Shown here piece after piece: positions 8,989 through 18,476 of a DNA stretch of 64,000 bases. This DNA comes from Actinomyces urinae (GTDB lineage Bacteria; Actinomycetota; Actinomycetes; Actinomycetales; Actinomycetaceae). Below the pieces are notes generated by a model. The model ran no database searches and was not told where the DNA came from. It saw only the letters and a program-made list of their open reading frames with translations. The stretch's first letter is position 1. The number at the start of each line of letters is the position of its first letter. Both the position numbers and the translations under genes were made by a program. The stretch covers positions 186,001 through 250,000 of the forward strand of contig NZ_LT632547.1 in the NCBI RefSeq assembly GCF_900119695.1, given 5' to 3'.

Positions 8989-10086
8989 ATGAGTATGGCT
9001 TCATGGGGCAATGCCCTGTATGCGGGAGAGAAATCCTACCCGTTCATTAAGAACCGTAAGATTTGGTTCACCACGGGTGCGGTGGTGATATTGATATCGA
9101 TCCTTTTGATCACGGTTCGTGGGCTCAACCCGTCAATCGAGTTCCGCGGCGGATCTCAGTTTGCCCTCGCGCACGTACAAACCACCGAGCAGCAGCTCGC
9201 GTACGACGTGATGAAGGCCAACGGCGTAGGCGAAGGGGTTAAGGTCTCTCAGCTTGGCACCGATGGACTGCGCGTGCAAAGCCAGTCCATCGGTGCGGAT
9301 AAGACCGCTACTGTTCGAGCAGCGTTGGCGCAGGCTTACGGCATTTCCGAAAGTGACGTTGATGCAACCAACATCGGCCCCTCTTGGGGCGCGGATGTGA
9401 CCAAGAAGGCGTTGCAGTCACTCGTGATCTTCCTAGTTCTCGTAGGTGCCATGATGGCGTTCTACTTCCGTTCTTGGACGATGTCTCTATCGGCACTTTG
9501 GGCGCTACTTCACGATGTTTTCCTAACGGTTGGATTCTTCAGCCTGATCCAGGTGGAAGTATCGCCGGCTACGGTAATTGGTTTCCTCACGATTCTTGCG
9601 TACTCCTTGTACGACACCGTGGTTGTGTTTGACCGCGTGCGCGAGCTTACCCGCAACGTTACAAAGCAGACCCGCTATACGTTTGGCGAGCTCGTAAACT
9701 TGGCGGTTAACCAAACGCTCGTGCGTTCGATTAACACGTCTATCATCGCGCTCCTTCCCGTTGGGTCCATCCTGTTCCTCGGATCGTTCCTGCTTGGTGC
9801 GGGCACTTTGACGGATATTTCGCTGGCCCTGTTTGTGGGCATGACCGTTGGTACTTTCAGTTCCGTGTTCATCGCGCCGGCCGTACTGGTAATGCTAGAA
9901 GGCAAACGGGGGCGCATTGGTGGCCACACCAAGAGCGTTCTAGAGGCGCGTGGGGATAAGCTAGTGAAGGCCGGTGCCGACGCATCAGATAATGACTCGA
10001 CGTTCGAGGCCGTACGCACGTCGAACCTCAAGCCCGGTCATCACCTGGGCCAGGCCGCACAGCCAAAGCGTAAGAAGAGGAAGTAA
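8989..10086 (+). CDS. secF: Protein translocase subunit SecF
   Basis: A 365-residue partner of SecD, starting 2 bases after it. It has an N-terminal TM segment (~26-43), an extracytoplasmic P1-like domain containing FRGGSQF, and five C-terminal TM segments with the family motif YSLYDTVVVFDRVRE. The C-terminal tail (from ~305) is basic and ends in KPKRKKRK-like residues. Length and gene order yajC-secD-secF are standard. Confidence 0.96.
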   Translation: MSMASWGNALYAGEKSYPFIKNRKIWFTTGAVVILISILLITVRGLNPSIEFRGGSQFALAHVQTTEQQLAYDVMKANGVGEGVKVSQLGTDGLRVQSQSIGADKTATVRAALAQAYGISESDVDATNIGPSWGADVTKKALQSLVIFLVLVGAMMAFYFRSWTMSLSALWALLHDVFLTVGFFSLIQVEVSPATVIGFLTILAYSLYDTVVVFDRVRELTRNVTKQTRYTFGELVNLAVNQTLVRSINTSIIALLPVGSILFLGSFLLGAGTLTDISLALFVGMTVGTFSSVFIAPAVLVMLEGKRGRIGGHTKSVLEARGDKLVKAGADASDNDSTFEAVRTSNLKPGHHLGQAAQPKRKKRK

Positions 10087-10091
10087 GGGCA

Positions 10092-10634
10092 ATGAGTAAA
10101 GATCTACTGCGTAGCCGCATTGAACCGCTTATTAAAGACAATCTGCGCGAGATTCCAGATTTTCCGGATCCGGGTGTCCTTTTCCGCGACATTACGCCAT
10201 TGCTTGCGAATGGTGATGCTTTCAAGGCCCTTATCGATGCGCTTGCAGACCACTACCGTGGGCGCGTGGACGCGATTGCTGGCTTGGAATCGCGGGGCTT
10301 CATCCTGGCTGCTCCGCTTGCAACTGCGCTTGGCGTGGGCATGATTACGGTGCGCAAGGCGGGGAAACTTCCCGGTCCTGTGATTGGCGTGAACTACACT
10401 CTCGAGTATGGCGAGGCTCGTATGGAGCTCCGTCCTGATTCCGTCAAGGAAGGCAGCCGCGTCCTCATCATTGATGACGTGCTGGCAACGGGTGGAACCT
10501 CCGCAGCAGCAGTTGAACTGATCAAGCAATGCGGAGCCGAGGTCGTTGAAGTGAACGTTCTGCTCGAGCTTTCAGAGCTTGGGGGGCGCGCTAAGCTGGA
10601 GGGGATTCCCGTTGAGGCTGGAGTGATTTTCTAA
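10092..10634 (+). CDS. apt: Adenine phosphoribosyltransferase
   Basis: A 180-residue type I phosphoribosyltransferase that converts adenine and PRPP to AMP. The PRPP-binding loop is VLIIDDVLATGGT near residues 118-130, and the N-terminal DFPDPGVLFRDITPL segment is typical of Apt. It follows secF by 5 bases, and the pair secF-apt next to rel is a common actinobacterial order. A strong terminator follows, so apt ends the yajC operon and rel has its own promoter. Confidence 0.96.
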   Translation: MSKDLLRSRIEPLIKDNLREIPDFPDPGVLFRDITPLLANGDAFKALIDALADHYRGRVDAIAGLESRGFILAAPLATALGVGMITVRKAGKLPGPVIGVNYTLEYGEARMELRPDSVKEGSRVLIIDDVLATGGTSAAAVELIKQCGAEVVEVNVLLELSELGGRAKLEGIPVEAGVIF

Positions 10635-10657
10635 CTCTTCGCTGACACAAGCGAATA

Positions 10658-10697
10658 CTGTATGCCCGTCCCACTTGGGGCGGGCATACAGTTATTT
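10658..10697 (+). terminator. Intrinsic terminator after apt
   Basis: Perfect 11-base stem CTGTATGCCCG / CGGGCATACAG, extended inward by CCC/GGG, followed by TTATTTC. It separates apt from rel. Confidence 0.8.
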
Positions 10698-10720
10698 CAA
10701 ATATCATTTTGTGTTTGAGA

Positions 10721-10732
10721 TAACATGAGGGA
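10721..10732 (+). promoter_or_regulatory. Leaderless-type promoter of rel (-10 TAACAT)
   Basis: TAACAT (10721-10726) lies exactly 6 bases before the ATG at 10733, so transcription would start at the start codon. The only GAGG is 2 bases from the ATG, too close for a ribosome binding site. No clear -35. Confidence 0.4.
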
Positions 10733-13087
10733 ATGACGTCGAATACTGGTAACACAGACAGTGCTAATCCGGTAAGTGGTTCGCGCGTGCGCTCGAGCCT
10801 GCTGTGGTTCGGATCGCGCAGACGCTCCACAGCGCCCGAGATTGAGCCCCTTATCCGTGCTGTAAAGGCCTACCATCCGAAGGCTGAAACCGACGTCATT
10901 GAACGCGCCTACGTGACTGCAAAGAAGTATCACGAGGGGCAGATGCGTAAGTCTGGCGAGCCGTATATTACGCACCCGGTAGCCGTCGCAACTATCCTCG
11001 CAGAGATCGGCATGACCCCTCCAACTCTCGTGGCTGCTTTGCTCCACGACACGGTTGAGGACACCGAGTACACACTTGAACAGCTCAGCGCTGATTTTGG
11101 CCAGGACATAGCACTCCTCGTTGATGGTGTGACAAAGCTAGACAAAGTGAAGTACGGGGCGGCGGCGCAGTCTGAGACTCTTCGCAAAATGATCGTGGCT
11201 ATGTCTAAAGACATCCGTACTCTCCTGATCAAGCTGGGGGACCGTCTCCATAACGCCCGCACGTGGCAGTACGTACCGCGCGAATCAGCGCAGAGGAAGG
11301 CGCGCGAGACGCTTGAGATTTATTCTCCGCTTGCACACCGGCTGGGTATGAACACCATCAAGTGGGAACTTGAGGAGCTTTCCTTTAGAACGCTGTACCC
11401 GGAGATTTATCAAGAGATTGATCGGTTGGTCACTGAGCGGGCGCCCGAGCGTGACAAATTCTTGCGTGAAGTTGTTCTAACCATCGAGGATGATCTTCGT
11501 GAAAACGGCGTGCGCGGCACGGTTTCGGGGCGACCGAAGAATCACTATTCGATCTATCAAAAAATGATTGTGCGCGGTAAGGCGTTTGACGACATTTACG
11601 ACCTCGTTGGCGTACGAGTGCTCGTTGAGTCGGTGCGCGACTGTTACGCGGTTATCGGCGCTATTCACGCACGCTGGCAGCCAATGCCAGGACGTTTCAA
11701 AGACTACATTGCAACGCCGAAGTTCAATCTTTACCAGTCGCTCCACACCACGGTGATGGGGCCGGGCGGGCGGCCAGTTGAGATCCAGGTGCGTACCTAT
11801 GAGATGCATGATCGCGCCGAGTACGGTGTGGCTGCGCACTGGCGGTACAAGCAGGATCCTAACGCGTCCCAGACCTCGAGCGCTGACTCGGACCGGATGA
11901 AGCCGGAAGAGCAGATGAACTGGTTGCGAGGTCTTATTCAAATGGAGCGCGAAACTGGTGATCCGGAAGAGTTCCTGGATTCGCTCCGCTACGAAATCGC
12001 TGGTGACGAGGTGTATGTGTTCACTCCGAAGGGCGAGGTGCAGGTTCTACCTGCGGGCGCAACTCCCGTGGACTTCGCCTACGCCGTGCACACCGAGGTG
12101 GGACACACAACTGTAGGCGCACGCGTGAACGGCAAGCTTTCTAGCCTCGAATCGAAACTGGAGAGCGGCGATATCGTTGAGGTGTTCACCTCCAAAGCTC
12201 CGAACGCAGGCCCGAGCAGGGATTGGCTGAACTTCGTGGCGTCCTCGCGGGCGCGTTCAAAGATCAAAGCGTGGTTCTCCAAGGAGCGCAGAGAAGAGGC
12301 CATCGAGGCCGGCAAGGAAAAACTTGCTCGCACAATGCGCAAGCAGCACCTGCCGCTACAACGCCTCATGAATCACGACACCATCGTGGGAATCGCTGCA
12401 TCCATGGGCTACCCCGACATCGGTTCGCTCTATGCCGCGATTGGGGAGGGTGGTATTTCCGCCCAGAGCGTGATGCAAAAGATCATGCAATCCCTCGGTG
12501 GGGATTTCGGAACCGAAGAAACTCTCTCCGAGGGAGTCACGCCGGGCACGCATCAAAACAGATGGGATCCCACCACAGCCGGCTCAGACGTCCTCGTTGA
12601 AGGCATGGGCGGCGGTGACGTGTGGGTCAAGATCGCGAAGTGTTGCACGCCGGTGCCGGGCGACCCAATCATTGGGTTCATTACCCGCGGGCAGGGGGTT
12701 TCCGTACACTCACCGGATTGTTCTAACGCTGTAGCGCTGCAACGCAACCATCCGGAGCGTTTCGTGAACGTCGAGTGGAGCACAAACGCATCCTCGAACT
12801 ATCTGGTTAAAATTCAGATTAAGGCGTTGGATCGAGCTCGCCTGCTGGGGGATCTAACCCAGGTGCTCTCGGACTATCAGGTGAACATCCTCTCGGGCAA
12901 CATGTCCACTTCGCCGGATCGAGTAGCAACAGTGCGCTTCACTGTTGAAATGGCTGAGCCTTCGCACATTAACGCAACGTTGAACGGTTTGCGCAGAGTG
13001 GACGGCGTTTTTGAGGCTACGCGCGTTCATGGCGGACATTCTACGAAGGCGAAGAACAAGAAGAAGCAGAAGCAGCCCCGCCCGTAG
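10733..13087 (+). CDS. rel: Bifunctional (p)ppGpp synthetase/hydrolase (RelA/SpoT, Rel)
   Basis: A 784-residue stringent-response enzyme. The N-terminal hydrolase domain has the intact HDTVED motif at residues 105-110. The synthetase domain (~240-390) carries RFKD at 321-324, the RXKD form usual for bifunctional Rel proteins rather than the EXDD of synthetase-only RelA. TGS (~440-500), zinc-finger-like (CCTPVPGD, ~635) and C-terminal ACT domains follow. Both activities are therefore expected. It is monocistronic, with a leaderless-type promoter upstream and a hairpin terminator downstream shared with the convergent DUF349 gene. Confidence 0.96.
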   Translation: MTSNTGNTDSANPVSGSRVRSSLLWFGSRRRSTAPEIEPLIRAVKAYHPKAETDVIERAYVTAKKYHEGQMRKSGEPYITHPVAVATILAEIGMTPPTLVAALLHDTVEDTEYTLEQLSADFGQDIALLVDGVTKLDKVKYGAAAQSETLRKMIVAMSKDIRTLLIKLGDRLHNARTWQYVPRESAQRKARETLEIYSPLAHRLGMNTIKWELEELSFRTLYPEIYQEIDRLVTERAPERDKFLREVVLTIEDDLRENGVRGTVSGRPKNHYSIYQKMIVRGKAFDDIYDLVGVRVLVESVRDCYAVIGAIHARWQPMPGRFKDYIATPKFNLYQSLHTTVMGPGGRPVEIQVRTYEMHDRAEYGVAAHWRYKQDPNASQTSSADSDRMKPEEQMNWLRGLIQMERETGDPEEFLDSLRYEIAGDEVYVFTPKGEVQVLPAGATPVDFAYAVHTEVGHTTVGARVNGKLSSLESKLESGDIVEVFTSKAPNAGPSRDWLNFVASSRARSKIKAWFSKERREEAIEAGKEKLARTMRKQHLPLQRLMNHDTIVGIAASMGYPDIGSLYAAIGEGGISAQSVMQKIMQSLGGDFGTEETLSEGVTPGTHQNRWDPTTAGSDVLVEGMGGGDVWVKIAKCCTPVPGDPIIGFITRGQGVSVHSPDCSNAVALQRNHPERFVNVEWSTNASSNYLVKIQIKALDRARLLGDLTQVLSDYQVNILSGNMSTSPDRVATVRFTVEMAEPSHINATLNGLRRVDGVFEATRVHGGHSTKAKNKKKQKQPRP

Positions 13088-13105
13088 CCGGGTAACGAGG
13101 TAGAC

Positions 13106-13144
13106 ATTAAAAGGAAGGGAGAGCGGTTGCTCTCCCTTCCAAAA
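13106..13144. terminator. Bidirectional terminator between rel and the DUF349 gene
   Basis: Perfect 12-base stem GGAAGGGAGAGC / GCTCTCCCTTCC with loop GGTT (13113-13140). On the minus strand it is followed by TTTTAAT, so it best fits termination of the DUF349 transcript; on the plus strand no T-run follows. Confidence 0.8.
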
Positions 13145-13159
13145 GTGTGGTTAGGCGGG

Positions 13160-14500
13160 CTAGTCCACAGAACCTTGGATCTGCTCTTGCCAAGCGCGCT
13201 TAGTTGCAAGCGCATCCCGGATCGAAGCAGCCTTTTTCTCGTTGCCATCAGCTTCAGCCTTCGCGAGGTCACCCTCGAGCTCGGCAATCGAGTCAGCAAG
13301 CTGACCGAGCATGCCTTCTGCGCGAGCCTTAGTTTCTGGATCGGTGCGACGCCACTGCTCTTCCTCTGCGTCTCGAACTGCCTTTTCAACGGCGCGCATG
13401 CGGTTTTCAACGCGGTTCATGTCCGCGCGCGGAACGTGACCGGCCTCCTCCCAACGATCCTGGATGCCGCGTAGCTTCTCGATAGTGGCTTCAAGATCGT
13501 CAACGGGAAGGAGTGCCTCAGCTTCTTCGAGGAGTGCTTCCTTTACCTTTAGGTTCTCGCGGTAAGCCGAATCTACGGCCTCGGAGTTGGCGCGGCGAGC
13601 ATCGAAGAATACCTGCTGTGCTTCGCGGAAACGCTTCCACAGTGCGTCATCTTCCTTGCGGGAGGCGCGGCCCGCCTGCTTCCAACGATCCATCAAATCG
13701 CGGTAAGCCGCGGAAGTACGGCCCCATTCGGTGGAGTTCTGTAGAGCGGTGGCCTCCTCAATTAGGGCCTCCTTGACGCGCTTAACTTCGGCCTGACGCG
13801 CGTCCAGTGCCGAGAAGAACTGGCGGCGATGACGATCAAAACGCGTGCGGGCAGAAGAGAACCGCTTCCACAGGGCGTCCTCATCTGCGCGGTCAAGGCG
13901 CGGTCCTTTACGCTGCAGAGCCTTCCACTCGTCCAAGAGATCGCGCAGACGCTGCCCGGAATTCTTCCATTGGGTTCGTTCCGGATCCTGCGCGGCAATA
14001 GACTCGGCTTCTACAACAACGGCCTCGCGATCGGTCAGCGCCTGTGCCTTAGCAGCGGCCCGCTCGGCTAGGGCTTCTTCCTTACGTTCCTTCGCAGCCT
14101 CGTGAAGTTTCGCAACGCGCTCACGCAATGCGTCCAGATTACCTACGGCAGCGGGTTCCTTGATTTCCTCGTCCAGTGACTTCAGCGTCTGCTCAATCTC
14201 CCTCGCCGCGAGGGTAGGAAGACGCATCTCGAATAGGTTTACCTTCGCTTCAAGGTCTTCGAATCGGCGGGTGTACAAAGCGAGGGGCTCGTCCGGAATC
14301 CCATCTGGGTACGAACCAACTTGGCGTTCGCCTCCATTTTCCTTGACCCAGACGTTGCCTTCATCATCCACCCGGCCAAAAGCGGTGGGGTCTTCGCTTG
14401 AAGAAGCAGGCACAACCACCATGGGAACTTTGGTTTCTTCGGTTGTTGAAATCTCTGGATCGCCAGCCTTAGCGTTAATAGGTTCTTTTTGATCGCTCAC
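13160..14500 (-). CDS. DUF349-repeat coiled-coil protein
   Basis: A ~446-residue hydrophilic protein with repeated ~75-residue units containing conserved W and R, such as LDEWKALQRKG, LMDRWKQAGRAS and QDRWEEAGHVPR, each followed by ALWKRF-like motifs. These are DUF349 repeats, common in actinobacteria; function is unknown. The C-terminal third (from ~residue 360) is predicted helical and acidic/basic mixed. I prefer the GTG start at 14500 because TTAGGA lies 5 bases upstream; an ATG 24 codons further upstream (14572) is in frame but has no site. It is convergent to rel and divergent from the MBL hydrolase gene. Confidence 0.85.
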   Translation of the reverse strand: MSDQKEPINAKAGDPEISTTEETKVPMVVVPASSSEDPTAFGRVDDEGNVWVKENGGERQVGSYPDGIPDEPLALYTRRFEDLEAKVNLFEMRLPTLAAREIEQTLKSLDEEIKEPAAVGNLDALRERVAKLHEAAKERKEEALAERAAAKAQALTDREAVVVEAESIAAQDPERTQWKNSGQRLRDLLDEWKALQRKGPRLDRADEDALWKRFSSARTRFDRHRRQFFSALDARQAEVKRVKEALIEEATALQNSTEWGRTSAAYRDLMDRWKQAGRASRKEDDALWKRFREAQQVFFDARRANSEAVDSAYRENLKVKEALLEEAEALLPVDDLEATIEKLRGIQDRWEEAGHVPRADMNRVENRMRAVEKAVRDAEEEQWRRTDPETKARAEGMLGQLADSIAELEGDLAKAEADGNEKKAASIRDALATKRAWQEQIQGSVD

Positions 14501-14671
14501 GATATTCCTAACGAGGACGGGGTTGGCATTCGCCTGACCGTTCGACAATGTGCACAGCGGATGGTTCCGCAATGCTCATACTACGTCGATCTAGTGTCAT
14601 TTCACACTTTTGCCCAACATTTATCTGCGTGGTGAGCCAAGGTGGTTGCGGTGAGGCTACGCGGTTTCCGC

Positions 14672-14684
14672 TAAAGTTAGAGTT
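14672..14684 (+). promoter_or_regulatory. Leaderless-type promoter of MBL hydrolase gene (-10 TAAAGT)
   Basis: TAAAGT (14672-14677) is 7 bases before the ATG at 14685; no ribosome binding site is seen. The remainder of the 184-base divergent gap (14501-14684) shows no other clear structure. Confidence 0.4.
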
Positions 14685-15398
14685 ATGAGGATTGAACGGA
14701 TCGAATCTGTAGCTCTGGGGGAGAACTGCTACGTAGTGGTGCCAGATGGAGCCACTAACGCGCTGGTGGTGGATCCCGGGGTAGGAACAAGCGAACCCGT
14801 GAAAACATTTTTAGAAAGCGCAGGCTTATCTGCCGGTGCTGTTTTGCTAACGCACGGGCATTTCGACCACGTTTGGGAATGCGCGCAGTTTGACACCCCC
14901 GTATACGTGCCGGGCCCGGACATGTACCGAATGGAAGATCCGCTGTCGCACTCGATTGGTTTCGGGGATTTCGGAACGTGGAACAAGCCCGCACACTTGC
15001 ATGAGGTTCCAAGCCAGGTGTTCCAGCCGATCGATGGCCTTAATATGCTGATGTTGCCCGCGCCCGGACACACGGAAGGCTCGGCCCTTTTCCTAATGGA
15101 GATTTCTGCCGGCGAGACCTTTGAGACCAATGCTGCTCTACCATCTATCCGCACTGGGTTGGGGCCGTTGCAGATGTCGCAACCGGTTGCGTTTGTAGGC
15201 GACGTGATTTTCGCCGGATCGGTTGGACGTACCGACTTGCCTGGCGGCGATGAGACACAAATGCGTCACTCGCTACGCACCCTGGCTAATGCTTTGGATC
15301 CTGATACGTGGATGCTGCCCGGCCACGGCCGGGCAACGAACTGGCGCAATGAACAGGCCACAAACCCTTACGTTAAACGAGCAAAAGAACTCGGCTAA
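14685..15398 (+). CDS. Metallo-beta-lactamase-fold hydrolase (glyoxalase II-like)
   Basis: A 237-residue MBL-fold protein. The metal ligand motif THGHFDH lies at residues 56-62, a further ligand is in APGHTEGS (~130), the bridging Asp is in FVGDVIFAGSVGRTDL (~175) and the last His in LPGHG (~217). This pattern fits glyoxalase II/persulfide-type hydrolases; the substrate cannot be assigned. It sits just upstream of hisS, the same neighbourhood as in mycobacteria, and is separated from it by 27 bases. Confidence 0.88.
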   Translation: MRIERIESVALGENCYVVVPDGATNALVVDPGVGTSEPVKTFLESAGLSAGAVLLTHGHFDHVWECAQFDTPVYVPGPDMYRMEDPLSHSIGFGDFGTWNKPAHLHEVPSQVFQPIDGLNMLMLPAPGHTEGSALFLMEISAGETFETNAALPSIRTGLGPLQMSQPVAFVGDVIFAGSVGRTDLPGGDETQMRHSLRTLANALDPDTWMLPGHGRATNWRNEQATNPYVKRAKELG

Positions 15399-15425
15399 TA
15401 ATCAGTTACTACTAGGAAGAAAATA

Positions 15426-16766
15426 ATGCCAGCACGTACCTCACTGTCCGGTTTCCCCGAATGGCTTCCCGCGGAGCGGATTGTGGAACAGCACATCCTT
15501 GACCAGTTGCGTGAGACGTTTGAGCTCCACGGTTTTGCCTCCATTGAAACTCGCGCTGTTGAGACCTTGGATGATCTGCTTCGCAAGGGGGAAACCTCTA
15601 AGGAGGTCTACCTGCTAGAACGTTTGCAAGACAAGTTGCAAGAGCGTTCTGATTCCAAGAAAGACCGTACACTCGGCCTGCATTTCGACCTCACGGTGCC
15701 GTTTGCGCGTTACGTCCTGGACAACGCTGGTGAACTTCAGTTCCCGTTCCGCCGCTACCAGATCCAGAAGGTGTGGCGCGGTGAACGCCCGCAAGATGGC
15801 CGTTTCCGCGAGTTCACACAGGCTGATATCGATATCGTGGGTAACGGCATGCTCGCGTTCCACCACGAAGTTGAGATACCTCTGGTGATTTTAGAGGCGT
15901 TTTCTAAGCTTCCAATCCCTCCCGTAACAGTTTTGGTAAATAACCGAAAGATCGTGCAGGGTTTTTGCGAGGGAATCGGTGTGGAGAATGTGGAACAGGC
16001 GCTGCGTTCTATCGATAAACTCGACAAGATCGGGCCTGAGGGAGTGCGCGCGGAAATGGAAGAGTTTGACTTCCAATCCGAGCAGATTGATCAGCTTTTG
16101 AAGCTTGCCCAAATCTCTGGCGATGATCAAAAGGTGCTGGATGAGGTGCGCGGGCTTGGCGTGTCCAATGAGATTCTGGATGAAGGTTTAGAGGAACTTG
16201 GCGCGCTGTTGGCCGCCGGAGAGAAGCGGGCGCCGCACCGTTTGCGCGCTGAGCTTAAGATCACGCGCGGCTTGGACTATTACACGGGCACGGTTTACGA
16301 AACTGAACTCGAGGGGCACAAGGATCTTGGTTCTATCTGCTCCGGTGGCCGCTACGATTCGCTCGCATCGGATGGCAAGCGTTCCTATCCGGGCGTCGGC
16401 ATCTCTATCGGCGTATCTCGCCTTGTTTCGCGTATCTTGGCCGAGGGGCTTGCAACTGCCTCGCGCTCGGTTCCAACCGCTGTCTTCGTTGCCGTCATGA
16501 ATGAAGAGTCGCGGGAGGCCTCCGAAGATGTTGCTGTAGCGCTACGCGCACGCGGGATCGCAACTGAGGTTTCGCCGAACTCACAGAAGTTTGGAAAGCA
16601 GATCCGTTACGCGGACAGGCGCGGCATTCCGTTCGTATGGTTCATTGGCGAAGATGGTGCGCACGAGGTAAAGGACATTCGCTCGGGCGAGCAGCAAAGT
16701 GCTGATCCGCAGACGTGGACGCCACCGGCTGAGGATTTGAAGCCCGCAGTCATACTGGGGGAGTAG
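15426..16766 (+). CDS. hisS: Histidyl-tRNA synthetase
   Basis: A 446-residue class II aminoacyl-tRNA synthetase. Motif 2 is around RYQIQKVWRGERPQDGRFREF, the histidine-binding loop is ITRGLDYYTGTVYE and motif 3 is GVGISIGVSRLV; a C-terminal anticodon-binding domain occupies the last ~90 residues. It attaches histidine to tRNA-His in the cytoplasm. The ATG at 15426 follows AGGAAGAAA. It precedes a GTPase gene by 3 bases and probably shares its transcript. Confidence 0.96.
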   Translation: MPARTSLSGFPEWLPAERIVEQHILDQLRETFELHGFASIETRAVETLDDLLRKGETSKEVYLLERLQDKLQERSDSKKDRTLGLHFDLTVPFARYVLDNAGELQFPFRRYQIQKVWRGERPQDGRFREFTQADIDIVGNGMLAFHHEVEIPLVILEAFSKLPIPPVTVLVNNRKIVQGFCEGIGVENVEQALRSIDKLDKIGPEGVRAEMEEFDFQSEQIDQLLKLAQISGDDQKVLDEVRGLGVSNEILDEGLEELGALLAAGEKRAPHRLRAELKITRGLDYYTGTVYETELEGHKDLGSICSGGRYDSLASDGKRSYPGVGISIGVSRLVSRILAEGLATASRSVPTAVFVAVMNEESREASEDVAVALRARGIATEVSPNSQKFGKQIRYADRRGIPFVWFIGEDGAHEVKDIRSGEQQSADPQTWTPPAEDLKPAVILGE

Positions 16767-16769
16767 CAG

Positions 16770-18476
16770 GTGGAAGAATATGTTTCTCTAAGCGCGCTTG
16801 AGGGCGTGCTTACCGGCGTTGCGCTACCGCTGGATCTGCCCGAAGCTGCTAATGCGCGGGAGGTGGCGAACCGGTCTGCGCGGCGCCTGGGGGATCATAT
16901 CTTGCCGCGGTTGCAAAGCCTGGATGCGCCGTTGGTATGCGTGGTGGGCGGCTCTACTGGAGCGGGTAAGTCAACGATTGTAAACTCGCTAGTGGGCCAG
17001 CACGTGTCTGCCTCGTCCGCTAAGCGCCCAACTACCAGAAGCCCGCTTTTGCTCCATCGCCCCGAAGATGCGCACTGGTTTGAAGACGAGAGGATACTTC
17101 CCACTCTGCCGCGCCGCCGCGTCGCAGTGGATGCGCCGCCCTCCGCGCCCAGTGCGGACGCGGTGAACGAGCTGGAGCTTCGCGCAAATGAACAGGTTCC
17201 GGGCGGCCTCGCAATTATTGATGCGCCCGACCTGGATTCGATTGTTGCTGATAATCGGGCGCTTGCACGCCAGTTGCTGGACGCTGCTGACCTATGGGTT
17301 TTTGTAACTACAGCAGCCCGGTACGCAGATGCGGTGCCGTGGCGAATGCTCCAGGATGCGGCGGCGAGAAGCATCGCGATAGCAGTGGTTTTGAATCGAG
17401 TGCCGCATGGAGCTGTGGAAGAGGTCCGCGCAGATCTTTCGAACATGTTGGCAAAGGCGGGGCTGGCAAGTGCGCCCCTGATTGCAATCGAGGAATCTAC
17501 CCTCACAGATGGAATGATTTCGCAGGAGAATCTGCGTCCTCTTTCGAACTGGCTGACCTCACTAACCGATACGGCAGCAGCTCGCGCGGAGACCGCGAGG
17601 AGGACGCTTCGCGGATCTGTTGCAGAACTACTTGACGGTCTCTCACTGGTTGAATCGGCTCTGGTGGAGCAAGCGGTGGTGGCGACGGATGGTCTTGCGG
17701 TGCTCGATGCCCGGGTTGATGGCGCGGTGCGCAGGGTAGCCACCCAAACCGCAGACGGAACGCTGCTCCGCGGCGAGGTGCTTGCCAGGTGGCAAGAGGT
17801 GGTGGGCACTGCCGAGCTTTCGCGCCGGATCGATGAAGGCGTGTCTTGGCTTAAAGCTCGCGTAACTGGCTTTTTGACGGGTAAACCCGTGAGCGCACAG
17901 CCGGTTGAAGCCGCGCTCGGTGACGGATTACGCGCGTTGCTGGCGGATGAGATTGCTCGTACTCACGACGAGGTTAGGCGAACTTGGGCGCAAAGCAGGG
18001 CAATGCGAGATGTTGAGGCCGGGGTAGAGCCCCTACCTACCGCGCGTTTTGATGATATGGCCAAGGAATTGTCCCGCGAGTGGCAGCGTAGTCTGCTGCA
18101 AATGGTGGCAGATCAGGCGGGATCTAAGAAGCTCTCGGCCAGATTCTTGGCGATTGGCGTGAACATCCTCGGTGTTGCACTGATGATCGTCATATTCGCT
18201 TCTACAGGCGGTTTGACGGGCGCAGAGGTGGGAGTTGCGGGAGCGACTTCGGTTGTGGCGCAGCGCCTGCTTGAATCTGTGTTTGGAGATCAGGCAGTCT
18301 CGTCGATGACGAAGCAGGCCCACACTGATTTGCAGGAGCGGTTCCGTGCAGTGGTAAGTGAATCGCTCGAACCGTTTATGCGAAGCATGCCGAAGGTATC
18401 GGACCCTGAAGAACTTAGTGGAGCGATTCAGCGTGCACGGCAGACGTGGGAACGAGGCGACCATGCGAATCTTTAA
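16770..18476 (+). CDS. Dynamin-like GTPase, first of a tandem pair
   Basis: A 568-residue P-loop protein. Walker A is GGSTGAGKST at residues 60-69; the switch region is IIDAPDLDS in place of a canonical DxxG, and NRVP stands where NKxD would be. The C-terminal part is helical and contains a hydrophobic stretch (~residues 455-490, including GVALMIVIFA), so membrane attachment is likely. This arrangement resembles bacterial dynamin-like or YfjP-type GTPases, which may remodel or survey membranes. The GTG start is 3 bases after hisS and its end overlaps the second GTPase gene, so the two probably act together. Exact role is unknown. Confidence 0.7.
   Translation: MEEYVSLSALEGVLTGVALPLDLPEAANAREVANRSARRLGDHILPRLQSLDAPLVCVVGGSTGAGKSTIVNSLVGQHVSASSAKRPTTRSPLLLHRPEDAHWFEDERILPTLPRRRVAVDAPPSAPSADAVNELELRANEQVPGGLAIIDAPDLDSIVADNRALARQLLDAADLWVFVTTAARYADAVPWRMLQDAAARSIAIAVVLNRVPHGAVEEVRADLSNMLAKAGLASAPLIAIEESTLTDGMISQENLRPLSNWLTSLTDTAAARAETARRTLRGSVAELLDGLSLVESALVEQAVVATDGLAVLDARVDGAVRRVATQTADGTLLRGEVLARWQEVVGTAELSRRIDEGVSWLKARVTGFLTGKPVSAQPVEAALGDGLRALLADEIARTHDEVRRTWAQSRAMRDVEAGVEPLPTARFDDMAKELSREWQRSLLQMVADQAGSKKLSARFLAIGVNILGVALMIVIFASTGGLTGAEVGVAGATSVVAQRLLESVFGDQAVSSMTKQAHTDLQERFRAVVSESLEPFMRSMPKVSDPEELSGAIQRARQTWERGDHANL

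Noticed and set aside
16895-17809. 304-codon minus-strand open frame antisense to the first GTPase
   Set aside because: Ser/Thr/Ala-rich composition without motifs; the plus-strand frame has a clear P-loop.
18358-18462. Upstream in-frame start extending the second GTPase by 35 residues
   Set aside because: It would overlap the first GTPase by about 120 bases; the ATG at 18463 has GAGG upstream and a normal short overlap.
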